A model generated the notes under the pieces. That model saw nothing but the letters and a program-made list of their open reading frames with translations. It was not told the DNA's origin and ran no database searches. This document shows, one piece after another, positions 1-6,939 of a DNA stretch of 9,323 nucleotides. Positions within the stretch are counted from its first letter, which is position 1. The number at the start of each line of letters is the position of its first letter. Source of the DNA: Comamonadaceae bacterium (GTDB lineage Bacteria > Pseudomonadota > Gammaproteobacteria > Burkholderiales > Burkholderiaceae_C); NCBI GenBank assembly GCA_947372005.1, contig CANBRV010000074.1, forward strand, positions 1 to 9,323. The letters run 5' to 3'. The position numbers and the translations under genes are program-made.

Positions 1-740
1 TCGACGTTAAAGCCCGAGATTTGTTTTTTGAATCCACCCGCGCCAAGCAGCAGGTTTTCGTCAGGAACAAAGCAGTTATCAAAGTGCAACTCGGACCATT
101 CTTCTCCACTCATAAAGCTGGAGGGTTTGCCAACCGTGAGGCCAGGGGCATCACGGTCTACAACAACAGAGCCAATCGCACCCACGCCTTTTGCAGATTC
201 ACGCCTCTCTGATTCCGAATGCTCGAATCGGACATAGACCAAAAACGCCGTGGCCGTGGGGCTGTGTGTGGAGAACACTTTTGTGCCATTGATTTTGTAG
301 CCACCATGCACCTTTGTTGCCATGGTTGCTAGCTCCGTCACGGCCGATCCTGCACCAGGCTCGCTCATGCCCAGCCCAATCAGGGTGCGGCCTGCGAGGA
401 GGTCGGTCAGATATTTTTCTTTGAGTCTTGGGCTCGCATACTCGGCAAACGTGCGAATCGGCCCGAAGTTGCCCGCCTGTAGCACGTCAGCACTTTTGGG
501 GCAGTGCAGCGCCACCGTTTGGATGGCGATCACAGCGTCCATGAGTGTGCCGCCTTGCCCGCCATCCGCCTCGCTCATGGTGATGCCCAGTAAGCCGTTT
601 TCAGCGAATAACTTGGCGACATCCCACGGGTACTCGTGGCTGTGCGCACGCGCTAAAGCGCTGGGCGCTAGCTCGGTGCGGGCGAGTCTGTCAACGCTAT
701 CCGCAAAGGCGACTTGATCAGGGGTGAGGTTGAAGTTCAT
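1..740 (-). CDS. Acyl-CoA dehydrogenase, 3' end cut off by window edge
   Basis: Translating the minus strand from the ATG at 740 gives 246 open codons running off the window edge. The protein is a flavin-dependent acyl-CoA dehydrogenase, a soluble enzyme that introduces an alpha-beta double bond into an acyl-CoA. The visible part is the N-terminal helical domain (about residues 1-115) and the middle beta domain. The family signature lies at about residues 122-132 (GLGMSEPGAGS), followed by NGTKVFST at 151-158. The usual Asp after PGAGS is Ala here. The catalytic Glu and the C-terminal domain lie outside the window, so substrate range cannot be judged. No clear Shine-Dalgarno precedes the ATG. 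The start is supported by MNFNLTPDQ, a typical family N-terminus. The gene is divergent from the LysR-type gene, which may regulate it. The family call is firm; the substrate is unknown. Confidence 0.93.
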   Translation of the reverse strand, partial: MNFNLTPDQVAFADSVDRLARTELAPSALARAHSHEYPWDVAKLFAENGLLGITMSEADGGQGGTLMDAVIAIQTVALHCPKSADVLQAGNFGPIRTFAEYASPRLKEKYLTDLLAGRTLIGLGMSEPGAGSAVTELATMATKVHGGYKINGTKVFSTHSPTATAFLVYVRFEHSESERRESAKGVGAIGSVVVDRDAPGLTVGKPSSFMSGEEWSELHFDNCFVPDENLLLGAGGFKKQISGFNV

Positions 741-767
741 AAAGGGCAGTGTCGCTAACTTCGGCAC

Positions 768-784
768 TCATGTAAACTGCATGA
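768..784. promoter_or_regulatory. Inverted repeat between divergent genes, candidate LysR-type operator
   Basis: The 71-base gap (741-811) between the acyl-CoA dehydrogenase and regulator genes contains the perfect inverted repeat TCATG-N7-CATGA. LysR-type regulators usually bind dyads in the gap between their own gene and a divergent target. The arms are short and the T-N11-A spacing is not met exactly. A TATGCT at 798-803 could be the -10 box of the regulator gene, but I find no good -35 partner. The role is inferred from position and symmetry only. Confidence 0.4.
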
Positions 785-811
785 CACCTATATCAGCTAT
801 GCTTTTTATCG

Positions 812-1702
812 ATGGATTTAAAACAACTTGAATACTACGTGGCTGTCGTTGAAAAAGGCAGCTTTAGCCGAGCCGCCATCGCCCTCAATCTTGCTCAGCC
901 CAGCGTGAGCCGTCAAATAGCGCTGTTGGAGCAAGAGCTGGGGCAACGCCTGCTGGAGCGAACAGGCAGAGGCGTGACAGCTACCGAAGCGGGGTTAGCA
1001 CTGCTTGGCCACGCGCGAGTCATGATTGACTCTGCCGCACAGGCAAAATTTCAAATCAAAGAAATGAGCACCGAACCCACAGGAAAAATTGTTTTAGGAC
1101 TCCCGCACCGAGTCGCGTCAAGCCTGTGCGTCCCTTTGATTGCGGCGTTTCGCACGCAATTACCCAGAGCGATGATGTCGGTGGTAGAGGGACTTAGCCT
1201 CTCCGTTCGAGAAGGATTGATCGCTGGCCGCATCGATATGGGGTTGCTCTTCGATCCAGCGCCCACACCCTTGCTCACCTACGAACCTTTAATGCGTGAG
1301 CAATTATTGCTGGTGACACCAAAATCATTCGCCCTCAAACGCCAAGTCAGTCTTGCGGATTTGACGCAATTCCCCATGATCCTCCCCAGTGCCCCCAACC
1401 CCATTCGCACCTTAGTCGATGCCGTTTTATTGCCTAAAAAAATCGTGTTGAATGTGATTGCAGAAGTGGGTGCCGTTCACACTGCCATGCAATTGGTAGC
1501 GCACGGCGTGGGCTGCGCCATCCTGCCTGAAAGCGCCATTACACACAGCGGCACAGCAAAGACAAAAATCAACTATGCGCAGATTGGCCCACCTACCATG
1601 TGGAATACGCTGGTATTGGCGATTCCCACTTCGGGTCCGATGAATCGACTTCAGCAAGAAACTGCCAAGCTGTTACGCGCCATTGATTTCAGAGGTTCAT
1701 AA
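812..1702 (+). CDS. LysR-type transcriptional regulator
   Basis: This is a 296-residue protein of normal family length. The N-terminal winged helix-turn-helix spans about residues 1-60. It begins MDLKQLEYYVAVVEKGSFSR and carries the recognition-helix pattern AQPSVSRQIALLE at 28-40. The effector-binding domain runs from about 91 (GKIVLGLPHR) to 293. The overall style resembles the NAC/CynR branch, but the effector cannot be read from sequence. The MDLKQL start is canonical, yet no Shine-Dalgarno precedes it, so the transcript may be leaderless or weakly translated. The gene is divergent from the acyl-CoA dehydrogenase and 26 bases upstream of a hydroxyacid dehydrogenase in the same direction. 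Either or both could be its targets. Confidence 0.95.
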   Translation: MDLKQLEYYVAVVEKGSFSRAAIALNLAQPSVSRQIALLEQELGQRLLERTGRGVTATEAGLALLGHARVMIDSAAQAKFQIKEMSTEPTGKIVLGLPHRVASSLCVPLIAAFRTQLPRAMMSVVEGLSLSVREGLIAGRIDMGLLFDPAPTPLLTYEPLMREQLLLVTPKSFALKRQVSLADLTQFPMILPSAPNPIRTLVDAVLLPKKIVLNVIAEVGAVHTAMQLVAHGVGCAILPESAITHSGTAKTKINYAQIGPPTMWNTLVLAIPTSGPMNRLQQETAKLLRAIDFRGS

Positions 1703-1728
1703 GAAATTCATCGGTCAAAATAGAGCCT

Positions 1729-2664
1729 ATGAATATCGTAATTCCTGATGACTATCAAAACTGCGTGACAAGCTTGGCTTGCTATCAAAAACTAGCGAGA
1801 CACAGTGTCACAATTTATAACGACACAGTCAAAAACCTAGACGACTTGGTCGCTAGATTCAAAGACGCTGATGCCATCGTTCTGACACGCGAGCGAACAC
1901 GCATCACCGACGAGCTGTTAGTGCGATTGCCCAAGCTGAAACTGATTTCGCAAACGGGCAAGGTCGCCAATCACATCGATATGGAGGCCTGCAAAAAGCA
2001 CGGCGTGACTGTGATGGAAGGCAGTGGCTCGGGCGCGGCAACGGCAGAGCTTGGGATGCTGCTGATCTTGTCCAGCTTGCGTCGATTTACTGAAGAAGTG
2101 GTGCGTATGCAAAACGGCCAGTGGCAAGGCTTCGTTGGGCGTCAATTGCAAGGCAAAACTTTGGGGGTTTTAGGGTTTGGGCGCATTGGTGAACAAACCT
2201 GCCAATTAGGACAAGCCTTTGGTGCAAAGCCTGTGGTTTGGGGACGCCCAAGTAGCCTTGCAAAAGCCACTATCAAAGGCTTTGCGGTAGCAAGCACGCG
2301 CGAAGCATTCTTTAGTACCTGCGACATCATCAGCGTGCAATTGCGTCTTAGCAAAGAGACACAAAATTACGTCACAGCAGCTGATTTGGCGTTGATGAAA
2401 TCCGATGCTATTTTTGTCAACACCAGCCGCGCCGAGTTAGTTGAAGAAGGCGCTCTCTACAACGCACTCAAGCTAGGACACCCTGGCTTTGCTGCCGTAG
2501 ATGTGTACGAGGAAGAGCCTTTGATTGGCATTCGTCATCCGCTGCAAGACTTGCCCAATTGCCTGTGCTCACCGCATATTGGGTTTGTAGAACGGGACAA
2601 CTACGAAGCTTATTACGGTACAGCGTTTGACAATATCAACACGTTTTTTAACAATTACCCATAA
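1729..2664 (+). CDS. D-2-hydroxyacid dehydrogenase family protein, NAD(P)-dependent
   Basis: This 311-residue cytoplasmic oxidoreductase is expected to interconvert a 2-keto acid and a D-2-hydroxy acid. The Rossmann motif G-F-G-R-I-G lies at 149-154. The three family catalytic residues are present: Arg234 (NTSRAELV), Glu263 (DVYEEEP) and His283 (SPHIG). After the second Rossmann strand the sequence is VVWGRPSS, without the Asp that usually selects NAD, so NADP(H) use is possible. The N-terminal half has the split substrate domain (about 1-95) that the C-terminus (about 290-311) completes. The gene follows the LysR-type gene by 26 bases and probably shares its transcript. Its Shine-Dalgarno is weak (TAGAG). 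The stop codon runs into the terminator stem. The family is certain; the substrate (glycerate, glyoxylate/hydroxypyruvate or a longer acid) is not. Confidence 0.93.
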   Translation: MNIVIPDDYQNCVTSLACYQKLARHSVTIYNDTVKNLDDLVARFKDADAIVLTRERTRITDELLVRLPKLKLISQTGKVANHIDMEACKKHGVTVMEGSGSGAATAELGMLLILSSLRRFTEEVVRMQNGQWQGFVGRQLQGKTLGVLGFGRIGEQTCQLGQAFGAKPVVWGRPSSLAKATIKGFAVASTREAFFSTCDIISVQLRLSKETQNYVTAADLALMKSDAIFVNTSRAELVEEGALYNALKLGHPGFAAVDVYEEEPLIGIRHPLQDLPNCLCSPHIGFVERDNYEAYYGTAFDNINTFFNNYP

Positions 2665-2693
2665 AAAAACGGCACTATAAAGTGCCGTTTTTT
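2664..2693. terminator. Bidirectional intrinsic terminator
   Basis: The GC core CGGCACT (2670-2676) pairs with AGTGCCG (2681-2687) around the loop ATAA. Six A bases before it pair with six T bases after it, giving a 13-base-pair stem. The A tract and T tract make it work from both sides: it can end the lysR-dehydrogenase transcript on the plus strand and the tctBA transcript on the minus strand, whose stop codon is 17 bases away. Confidence 0.93.
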
Positions 2694-2710
2694 ATTTATC
2701 GAAGCACTAA

Positions 2711-4225
2711 TTAGTCTTCAACAAAAGCCTCTTCACGCTTCTTGCTAATCGCTGGTGATAGCACAATTGCCAAGAGTAATACGGCGGCAACTAGCAATCC
2801 TGCTGACAAAGGACGTGTCACGAACACGCTCCAGTCACCACGTGATAACAAGAGCGCACGGCGCAGGTTTTCTTCCATCATGGGGCCTAAGATAAAGCCG
2901 AGCAGCAAAGGCGCAGCCTCTACTTTTAGCTTGGCAAATATATAGCCGATGAAACCAAACGCTGCCACCATCCAAATATCAAACGTATTGTTATTGGTGG
3001 AATACACGCCAATCGCGCAGAACAAAATGATCGCAGGGAACATGAAACGATAAGGCACGGTGAGCAACTTGATCCACATGCCAATGAGTGGCAGATTCAA
3101 AATCACCAGCATCAAGTTACCAATCCACATGGACGCAATCAGGCCCCAGAAGAGTTCTGGATTGCTCGTCATCACCTGAGGACCCGGTTGGATGTTGTGA
3201 ATCGTCATCGCGCCAACCATGAGCGCCATCACAGCGTTCGGTGGAATACCCAGCGTCAAGAGTGGAATGAACGAGGTTTGTGCGCCGGCGTTGTTAGCAG
3301 ACTCTGGTCCTGCAACACCGCGGATATTGCCTTTGCCAAATTCAATTTCACCCGGCTTCAGTTTGATTTTTTTCTCAAGCGTATAAGCCGCAAAAGCTGC
3401 CAAAAGTGCGCCACCACCTGGAAGCACGCCTAAGAGCGATCCCAGCGTCGTGCCACGTAGCACCGCAGGTAGCATATGCTTGAAGTCGTCTAGCGTTGGG
3501 AACAAACCCTTCACTTCGGCAGTAAAGATTTCTCGGTCACCTTCAGGTTGCGCCAAATTAGTAATGATTTCGCCATAGCCAAACACACCCATTGCCACCA
3601 CCACAAAGCCAATACCGTCAGTCAGCTCTGGAATGTCAAAACTAAAACGTGCCACGCCTGAGTTGACGTCAGTACCGACTAAACCCATGAGTAGACCCAG
3701 CACAATCATGGCAATCGCCTTGAGCAAAGATCCCGAGGCCAACACCACGGCGCCAATCAAGCCCAAAATCATGAGCGAAAAGTATTCGGCGGGACCGAAC
3801 TTAAACGCAAGCTCAGTCAATGGCGGCGCGAACGCAGCCAAAATCACGGTGCCGACACAACCCGCAAAGAAAGAGCCAAGGCCTGCAGCCGACAGCGCGG
3901 GACCTGCCCTGCCTTGCCTTGCCATTTGATAGCCATCAATACAGGTGACGACTGACGAAGACTCGCCTGGCAAGTTCACCAAAATTGCCGTTGTAGAGCC
4001 GCCGTACTGGGCACCGTAATAAATGCCAGCCAGCATGATCAGAGCAGCGATCGGAGGCAAAGCATAAGTTGCAGGCAGCAGCATCGCAATAGTGGCAACT
4101 GGACCAATGCCTGGGAGTACGCCAATCAGCGTACCCAAAATACAACCGATAAAGGCGTAGAGCAGATTTTGCGCCGTAAAGGCAACACCAAAACCTAAGG
4201 ACAGGTTACTAATTAAATCCATCAT
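2711..4225 (-). CDS. tctA: Tripartite tricarboxylate transporter, large membrane subunit TctA
   Basis: This 504-residue, full-length integral inner-membrane protein is the translocating subunit of a TTT-family secondary transporter that imports carboxylates delivered by a periplasmic binding protein. Two related glycine-rich loops mark the internal repeat: GVLPGIGPVATIAMLLP at 35-51 and GVLPGGGALLAAFAAY at 266-281. Other family signatures are YYGAQYGGSTTAILVNLPGE at 69-88, GPESANNAGAQTSFIPLLTL at 306-325 and GIPPNA from 326. About a dozen hydrophobic segments are visible. The ATG at 4225 has a strong AAGGAG 9 bases upstream; a second ATG follows directly. The gene lies 13 bases downstream of tctB in one operon. 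The substrate (citrate, tartrate, another dicarboxylate or tricarboxylate) is normally set by the partner TctC, which is not in the window. Confidence 0.97.
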   Translation of the reverse strand: MMDLISNLSLGFGVAFTAQNLLYAFIGCILGTLIGVLPGIGPVATIAMLLPATYALPPIAALIMLAGIYYGAQYGGSTTAILVNLPGESSSVVTCIDGYQMARQGRAGPALSAAGLGSFFAGCVGTVILAAFAPPLTELAFKFGPAEYFSLMILGLIGAVVLASGSLLKAIAMIVLGLLMGLVGTDVNSGVARFSFDIPELTDGIGFVVVAMGVFGYGEIITNLAQPEGDREIFTAEVKGLFPTLDDFKHMLPAVLRGTTLGSLLGVLPGGGALLAAFAAYTLEKKIKLKPGEIEFGKGNIRGVAGPESANNAGAQTSFIPLLTLGIPPNAVMALMVGAMTIHNIQPGPQVMTSNPELFWGLIASMWIGNLMLVILNLPLIGMWIKLLTVPYRFMFPAIILFCAIGVYSTNNNTFDIWMVAAFGFIGYIFAKLKVEAAPLLLGFILGPMMEENLRRALLLSRGDWSVFVTRPLSAGLLVAAVLLLAIVLSPAISKKREEAFVED

Positions 4226-4233
4226 GGTCTATA

Positions 4234-4240
4234 TCTCCTT
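4234..4240 (-). promoter_or_regulatory. Ribosome binding site of tctA overlapping the tctB stop
   Basis: Read on the minus strand, AAGGAGA starts inside the TAA stop codon of tctB, so a ribosome finishing tctB lies over the tctA initiation site. This supports translational coupling and fixes the tctA start at 4225. Confidence 0.85.
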
Positions 4241-5141
4241 AACCTGTAATAAATGTTGGCCACATTGGAATTTGCAAACGCAAGCCATCAATAAATGCCC
4301 ACACGCTCAAGAAGCACATCGTGGAAATTAGCAACGCTAGTTGAATCGCGTTTTCATCTTTAAAGCCAAAGTTGTGTACGATTTTTGGCGTTAATACGAT
4401 GAGTGCAATGGCGAGAACAATTTTGAACTCCATCTCGGCCAAGAAACCAAGGCCAGTTGCAAAAGCTTTCAAATCAGTCGACATGCTAATGTTGTACAGC
4501 CCATAAGCAAAGGCCAACACCGCTACACCTAACATGACCTTTTTAAACGTTGGGTTGCCAGCTAATTTTGTAAAAATTAAAGGCAGAAGAAAACTTAAGA
4601 ATCCATATAACACTAGTGCTGTTAGTAACACACACACAACAAGAAATGGCAAATCACCTAACAATGCTTGCAATTTAGGAAATTGCTTAGCAACGACTAA
4701 ACCAAGAGCAGTAATTGGAATGGCAATAAAAAATCCTCGAAACATTGCCTTAGGTGGATTAGATTTATCGGCCAAACCACCAACAGCAACTAAAACAAAA
4801 ATACCCACAACCAAGCCTAAAACTGGCAACCCAATGCTTGGCAAGCCTCCAAGTGCCATACCAAATAAAACATTGGCGCCCAAGACGAACATGATTGGCT
4901 TCCAAGCCCAGCTGCCCACTTTGTCGCCGTCGACGCCATGTGCCGGGTTATGAACCATAGAGTAAAAAACAATGCCCGCACCTAAAACTGCTAGCAAAAT
5001 ACCAAGCAAGAGCGGAAAATAGCCAGGACCCATCCGAGCTGCATTACCAACGTTGTATTTAGTGGCGCCAATTGCGAAAACAGCACCAACTACAAGGAAC
5101 ATTAGTCCCGAGAAAAAGTCCTTCTGACTTTTAATTTTCAT
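4239..5141 (-). CDS. tctB: Tripartite tricarboxylate transporter, small membrane subunit TctB, enlarged
   Basis: The N-terminus is typical TctB: MKIKSQKDFFSGLMF, then ARMGPGYFPLLLGILLAVLG at 35-54, the family signature. The C-terminus (about 264-300, ending LRLQIPMWPTFITG) also looks like a normal TctB end. TctB is usually about 150-180 residues with four membrane helices; this one has 300 residues and about nine hydrophobic segments. The extra part is roughly residues 128-258 and adds about four or five helices. The reading frame is open throughout, so this is not a frameshift artefact. TctB is the poorly conserved small subunit that pairs with TctA in the inner membrane. The start at 5141 has GGAG 7 bases upstream. 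It is the first gene of the operon and lies divergent from moaA, with no tctC before it. Assignment to TctB is firm for both ends; the middle is unassigned. Confidence 0.88.
   Translation of the reverse strand: MKIKSQKDFFSGLMFLVVGAVFAIGATKYNVGNAARMGPGYFPLLLGILLAVLGAGIVFYSMVHNPAHGVDGDKVGSWAWKPIMFVLGANVLFGMALGGLPSIGLPVLGLVVGIFVLVAVGGLADKSNPPKAMFRGFFIAIPITALGLVVAKQFPKLQALLGDLPFLVVCVLLTALVLYGFLSFLLPLIFTKLAGNPTFKKVMLGVAVLAFAYGLYNISMSTDLKAFATGLGFLAEMEFKIVLAIALIVLTPKIVHNFGFKDENAIQLALLISTMCFLSVWAFIDGLRLQIPMWPTFITG
4370..4760 (-). other. Extra internal segment within tctB (about 130 codons)
   Basis: This segment (approximate residues 128-258 of TctB) has no counterpart in the usual short TctB. It encodes hydrophobic stretches near residues 134-151, 165-190, 202-218 and 239-256. 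Part of it is AT-rich: I count 84 G+C in the 240 bases 4561-4800 (35%), against 27 of 60 in blocks near both ends of the same gene. The boundaries are estimates from memory of family members, not from an alignment. Confidence 0.5.
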
Positions 5142-5253
5142 ACCTTGACTCCATGGATAAACGAAAAGAGTGATTGTTGACTAAATAAGTGCCGTTTGGC
5201 ATGTGGTTTACACCTAGAAACTTACAGACGGCTCACTAAGGCAAAATCAGTGT
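5142..5253. promoter_or_regulatory. Divergent promoter region between tctB and moaA
   Basis: These 112 non-coding bases separate two divergent transcripts, so both promoters should lie here. A TTGACT at 5177-5182 resembles a -35 box for moaA, but no convincing -10 follows at 16-18 bases. A short perfect dyad TGCC-GTTT-GGCA sits at 5190-5201 and could be an operator. I cannot identify the binding protein or place the start sites. Confidence 0.35.
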
Positions 5254-6327
5254 ATGAGATCTTCCCCCACATTGCTAGACCAACGTCAACGCCCTTTGCG
5301 CGATCTGCGCATCAGCATCACGGATCGTTGCAACTTTAGATGCAGTTACTGCATGCCCAAGGAAGTATTCGACAAAAATTATGCTTATCTGCCACAAACG
5401 AGCCTGTTATCGTTTGAAGAAATCATGCAACTTGCCTCAATTTTTGCAGCCAATGGGGTTCAAAAAATTCGCTTGACGGGCGGTGAGCCGCTCCTACGCA
5501 AGAATATTGAAGTCCTGATCGAGATGCTCGCTCAACTCCGTACGCTAGAGGGTAAGCAGCTTGATTTGACACTCACCACCAATGGCTCACTGCTTAAGAA
5601 AAAAGCGCAAAGCCTTGTCAATGCTGGCTTGCAGCGAGTGACTGTCAGCCTAGACGGATTAGACGACGCCGTGTTTAAGCGCATGAACGATGTGGATTTT
5701 CCTGTGCAAGATGTGCTGGATGGCATCGCGGCGGCAAAGGCGGCAGGACTCGGCATCCACTCGCCAATCAAAGTCAATATGGTGGTCAAGCGCGGTACTA
5801 ACGATGACCAAATTTTGCCTATGGCGCGGCATTTCAAAGGCTCAGGTGTGGTGCTGCGATTCATCGAATACATGGATGTGGGCTCGACCAACGGCTGGGA
5901 CATGACGGAAGTGATGCCATCCAAAGACGTTGTGGCGCGCATTCACGCCCAAATGCCTCTGGTGCAACTAGATCCCACGGTGCTGGGCGAAACGGCAGAG
6001 CGCTGGGGCTATGCTGACGCGAATGGTCAGCATGACAAGCATGCGGGTGAAATCGGTGTGATCAGCAGCGTCACGCAAGCTTTTTGCGCGGACTGCAATC
6101 GCGCAAGGCTCTCAACTGAGGGGAAACTGTATTTGTGCCTCTTTGCTACGCAAGGCCATGACCTACGGGGCTTGCTGCGCGGAGGGTCTAGCGATCAAGC
6201 GATTTCTGCTGCGATTCAGGATATTTGGCAAGGACGCCGTGACAACTACTCCGAACTTCGCGCCAGTGGGTTTGCACCAAAAACTATCAACATCAAGCGT
6301 GTTGAAATGAGCTATATTGGCGGGTAA
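5254..6327 (+). CDS. moaA: GTP 3',8-cyclase MoaA (molybdenum cofactor biosynthesis)
   Basis: This 357-residue radical-SAM enzyme converts GTP to 3',8-cyclo-7,8-dihydro-GTP, the first committed step of molybdopterin synthesis, with MoaC acting next. The N-terminal [4Fe-4S] cluster motif C26-x3-C30-x2-C33 lies in DRCNFRCSYC, and TGGEP, which contacts SAM, is at 75-79. The second cluster motif is C278-x2-C281-x13-C295. The protein ends in the Gly-Gly tail (356-357) that is essential in MoaA. All expected features are intact and the length is close to normal. The ATG at 5254 has only a weak AAGG 12 bases upstream, but no better start is visible. mobA follows after 3 bases; moaC, moaB, moaD and moaE are not in the window. 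Confidence 0.98.
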   Translation: MRSSPTLLDQRQRPLRDLRISITDRCNFRCSYCMPKEVFDKNYAYLPQTSLLSFEEIMQLASIFAANGVQKIRLTGGEPLLRKNIEVLIEMLAQLRTLEGKQLDLTLTTNGSLLKKKAQSLVNAGLQRVTVSLDGLDDAVFKRMNDVDFPVQDVLDGIAAAKAAGLGIHSPIKVNMVVKRGTNDDQILPMARHFKGSGVVLRFIEYMDVGSTNGWDMTEVMPSKDVVARIHAQMPLVQLDPTVLGETAERWGYADANGQHDKHAGEIGVISSVTQAFCADCNRARLSTEGKLYLCLFATQGHDLRGLLRGGSSDQAISAAIQDIWQGRRDNYSELRASGFAPKTINIKRVEMSYIGG

Positions 6328-6330
6328 TCG

Positions 6331-6939
6331 ATGGACGAAAATGACATCACAGCCATCGTTTTAGCGGGAGGACGCGGTACCCGCATGGGTGGTGTCGATA
6401 AAGGATTGCAACTATTTAACGGCAGACCACTTGCCCTGCAAGCCAAGCAGCGCTTGGCTTCGCAGGTGGGGCGTGTCATCATCAATGCCAATCGAAATTT
6501 GGATACCTATCGAACTTTAGGCTGCGATGTGTATCCTGACGACGACGCAGAATTTGCGGGTCCGCTCTCAGGTTTTGCCGTAGGACTTGCGCATTGCCAA
6601 ACGCCGTATTTACTCACCGTTCCGTGTGACTCGCCGCGCTTTCCAATCGACCTAGCTCATCGACTTGCAATCAATATGCAAAAAGACCTAGCGCAAGATG
6701 ACTATGACATTGCGATGGCTGCACAGGGAGGCTGGACGCAACCCGTTTTTTGCTTAATCAAACGAACGTTGTTATCCGACTTGCTTGAATTTATGGCAAG
6801 CGGCAAGCGAAAAATTGACGCTTGGACAGCTCAGCACAAAACCGTTATTGTGAACTTTGATGCGCCGCACGATGACCCGCTAGCTTTTGCTAATGTCAAC
6901 ACATTGAGCGAGCTATCGGCTCTCCAACAGCAAACTTAA
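6331..6939 (+). CDS. mobA: Molybdenum cofactor guanylyltransferase MobA
   Basis: This 202-residue cytoplasmic nucleotidyltransferase transfers GMP from GTP to Mo-molybdopterin, giving the guanine dinucleotide form used by DMSO-reductase-family enzymes such as many formate dehydrogenases and nitrate reductases. The nucleotide-binding signature LAGGRGTRMGGVDKGL is at 11-26. The metal-binding loop PCDSP is at 98-102. The pattern FANVNT near 186-191 matches the usual C-terminal FxNxNTP region. Length is normal. The start lies 3 bases after the moaA stop, indicating translational coupling rather than an independent start. Its stop overlaps the stop of the convergent CoA transferase. The moeA gene often found nearby is absent here. 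Confidence 0.96.
   Translation: MDENDITAIVLAGGRGTRMGGVDKGLQLFNGRPLALQAKQRLASQVGRVIINANRNLDTYRTLGCDVYPDDDAEFAGPLSGFAVGLAHCQTPYLLTVPCDSPRFPIDLAHRLAINMQKDLAQDDYDIAMAAQGGWTQPVFCLIKRTLLSDLLEFMASGKRKIDAWTAQHKTVIVNFDAPHDDPLAFANVNTLSELSALQQQT
6936..6939. other. Overlapping convergent stop codons (TTAA)
   Basis: The palindrome TTAA holds the TAA stop of mobA on the plus strand (6937-6939) and the TAA stop of the CoA transferase on the minus strand (6936-6938). No hairpin terminator is visible near this point on either side, so transcripts are expected to overlap. Confidence 0.95.

Noticed and set aside
322..717. 131-codon plus-strand open frame opposite the acyl-CoA dehydrogenase
   Set aside because: The minus-strand frame encodes clear acyl-CoA dehydrogenase signatures through the same bases; the plus-strand product has no recognisable features.
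4534..4953. 139-codon open frame antisense to the middle of tctB
   Set aside because: Its translation is rich in Lys, Thr, Pro and Asn with no recognisable domain. It lies wholly opposite the TctB frame, whose hydrophobic pattern and family-like ends are convincing.
5190..5201. Short dyad TGCC-GTTT-GGCA between tctB and moaA as a terminator or riboswitch stem
   Set aside because: A four-base-pair stem with no T tract is too weak for a terminator, and nothing like a molybdenum cofactor RNA motif is recognisable. It is kept only as a possible operator within the intergenic entry.
5532..5942. 136-codon minus-strand open frame opposite moaA
   Set aside because: It is a shadow of the fully intact MoaA frame and has no recognisable motif.
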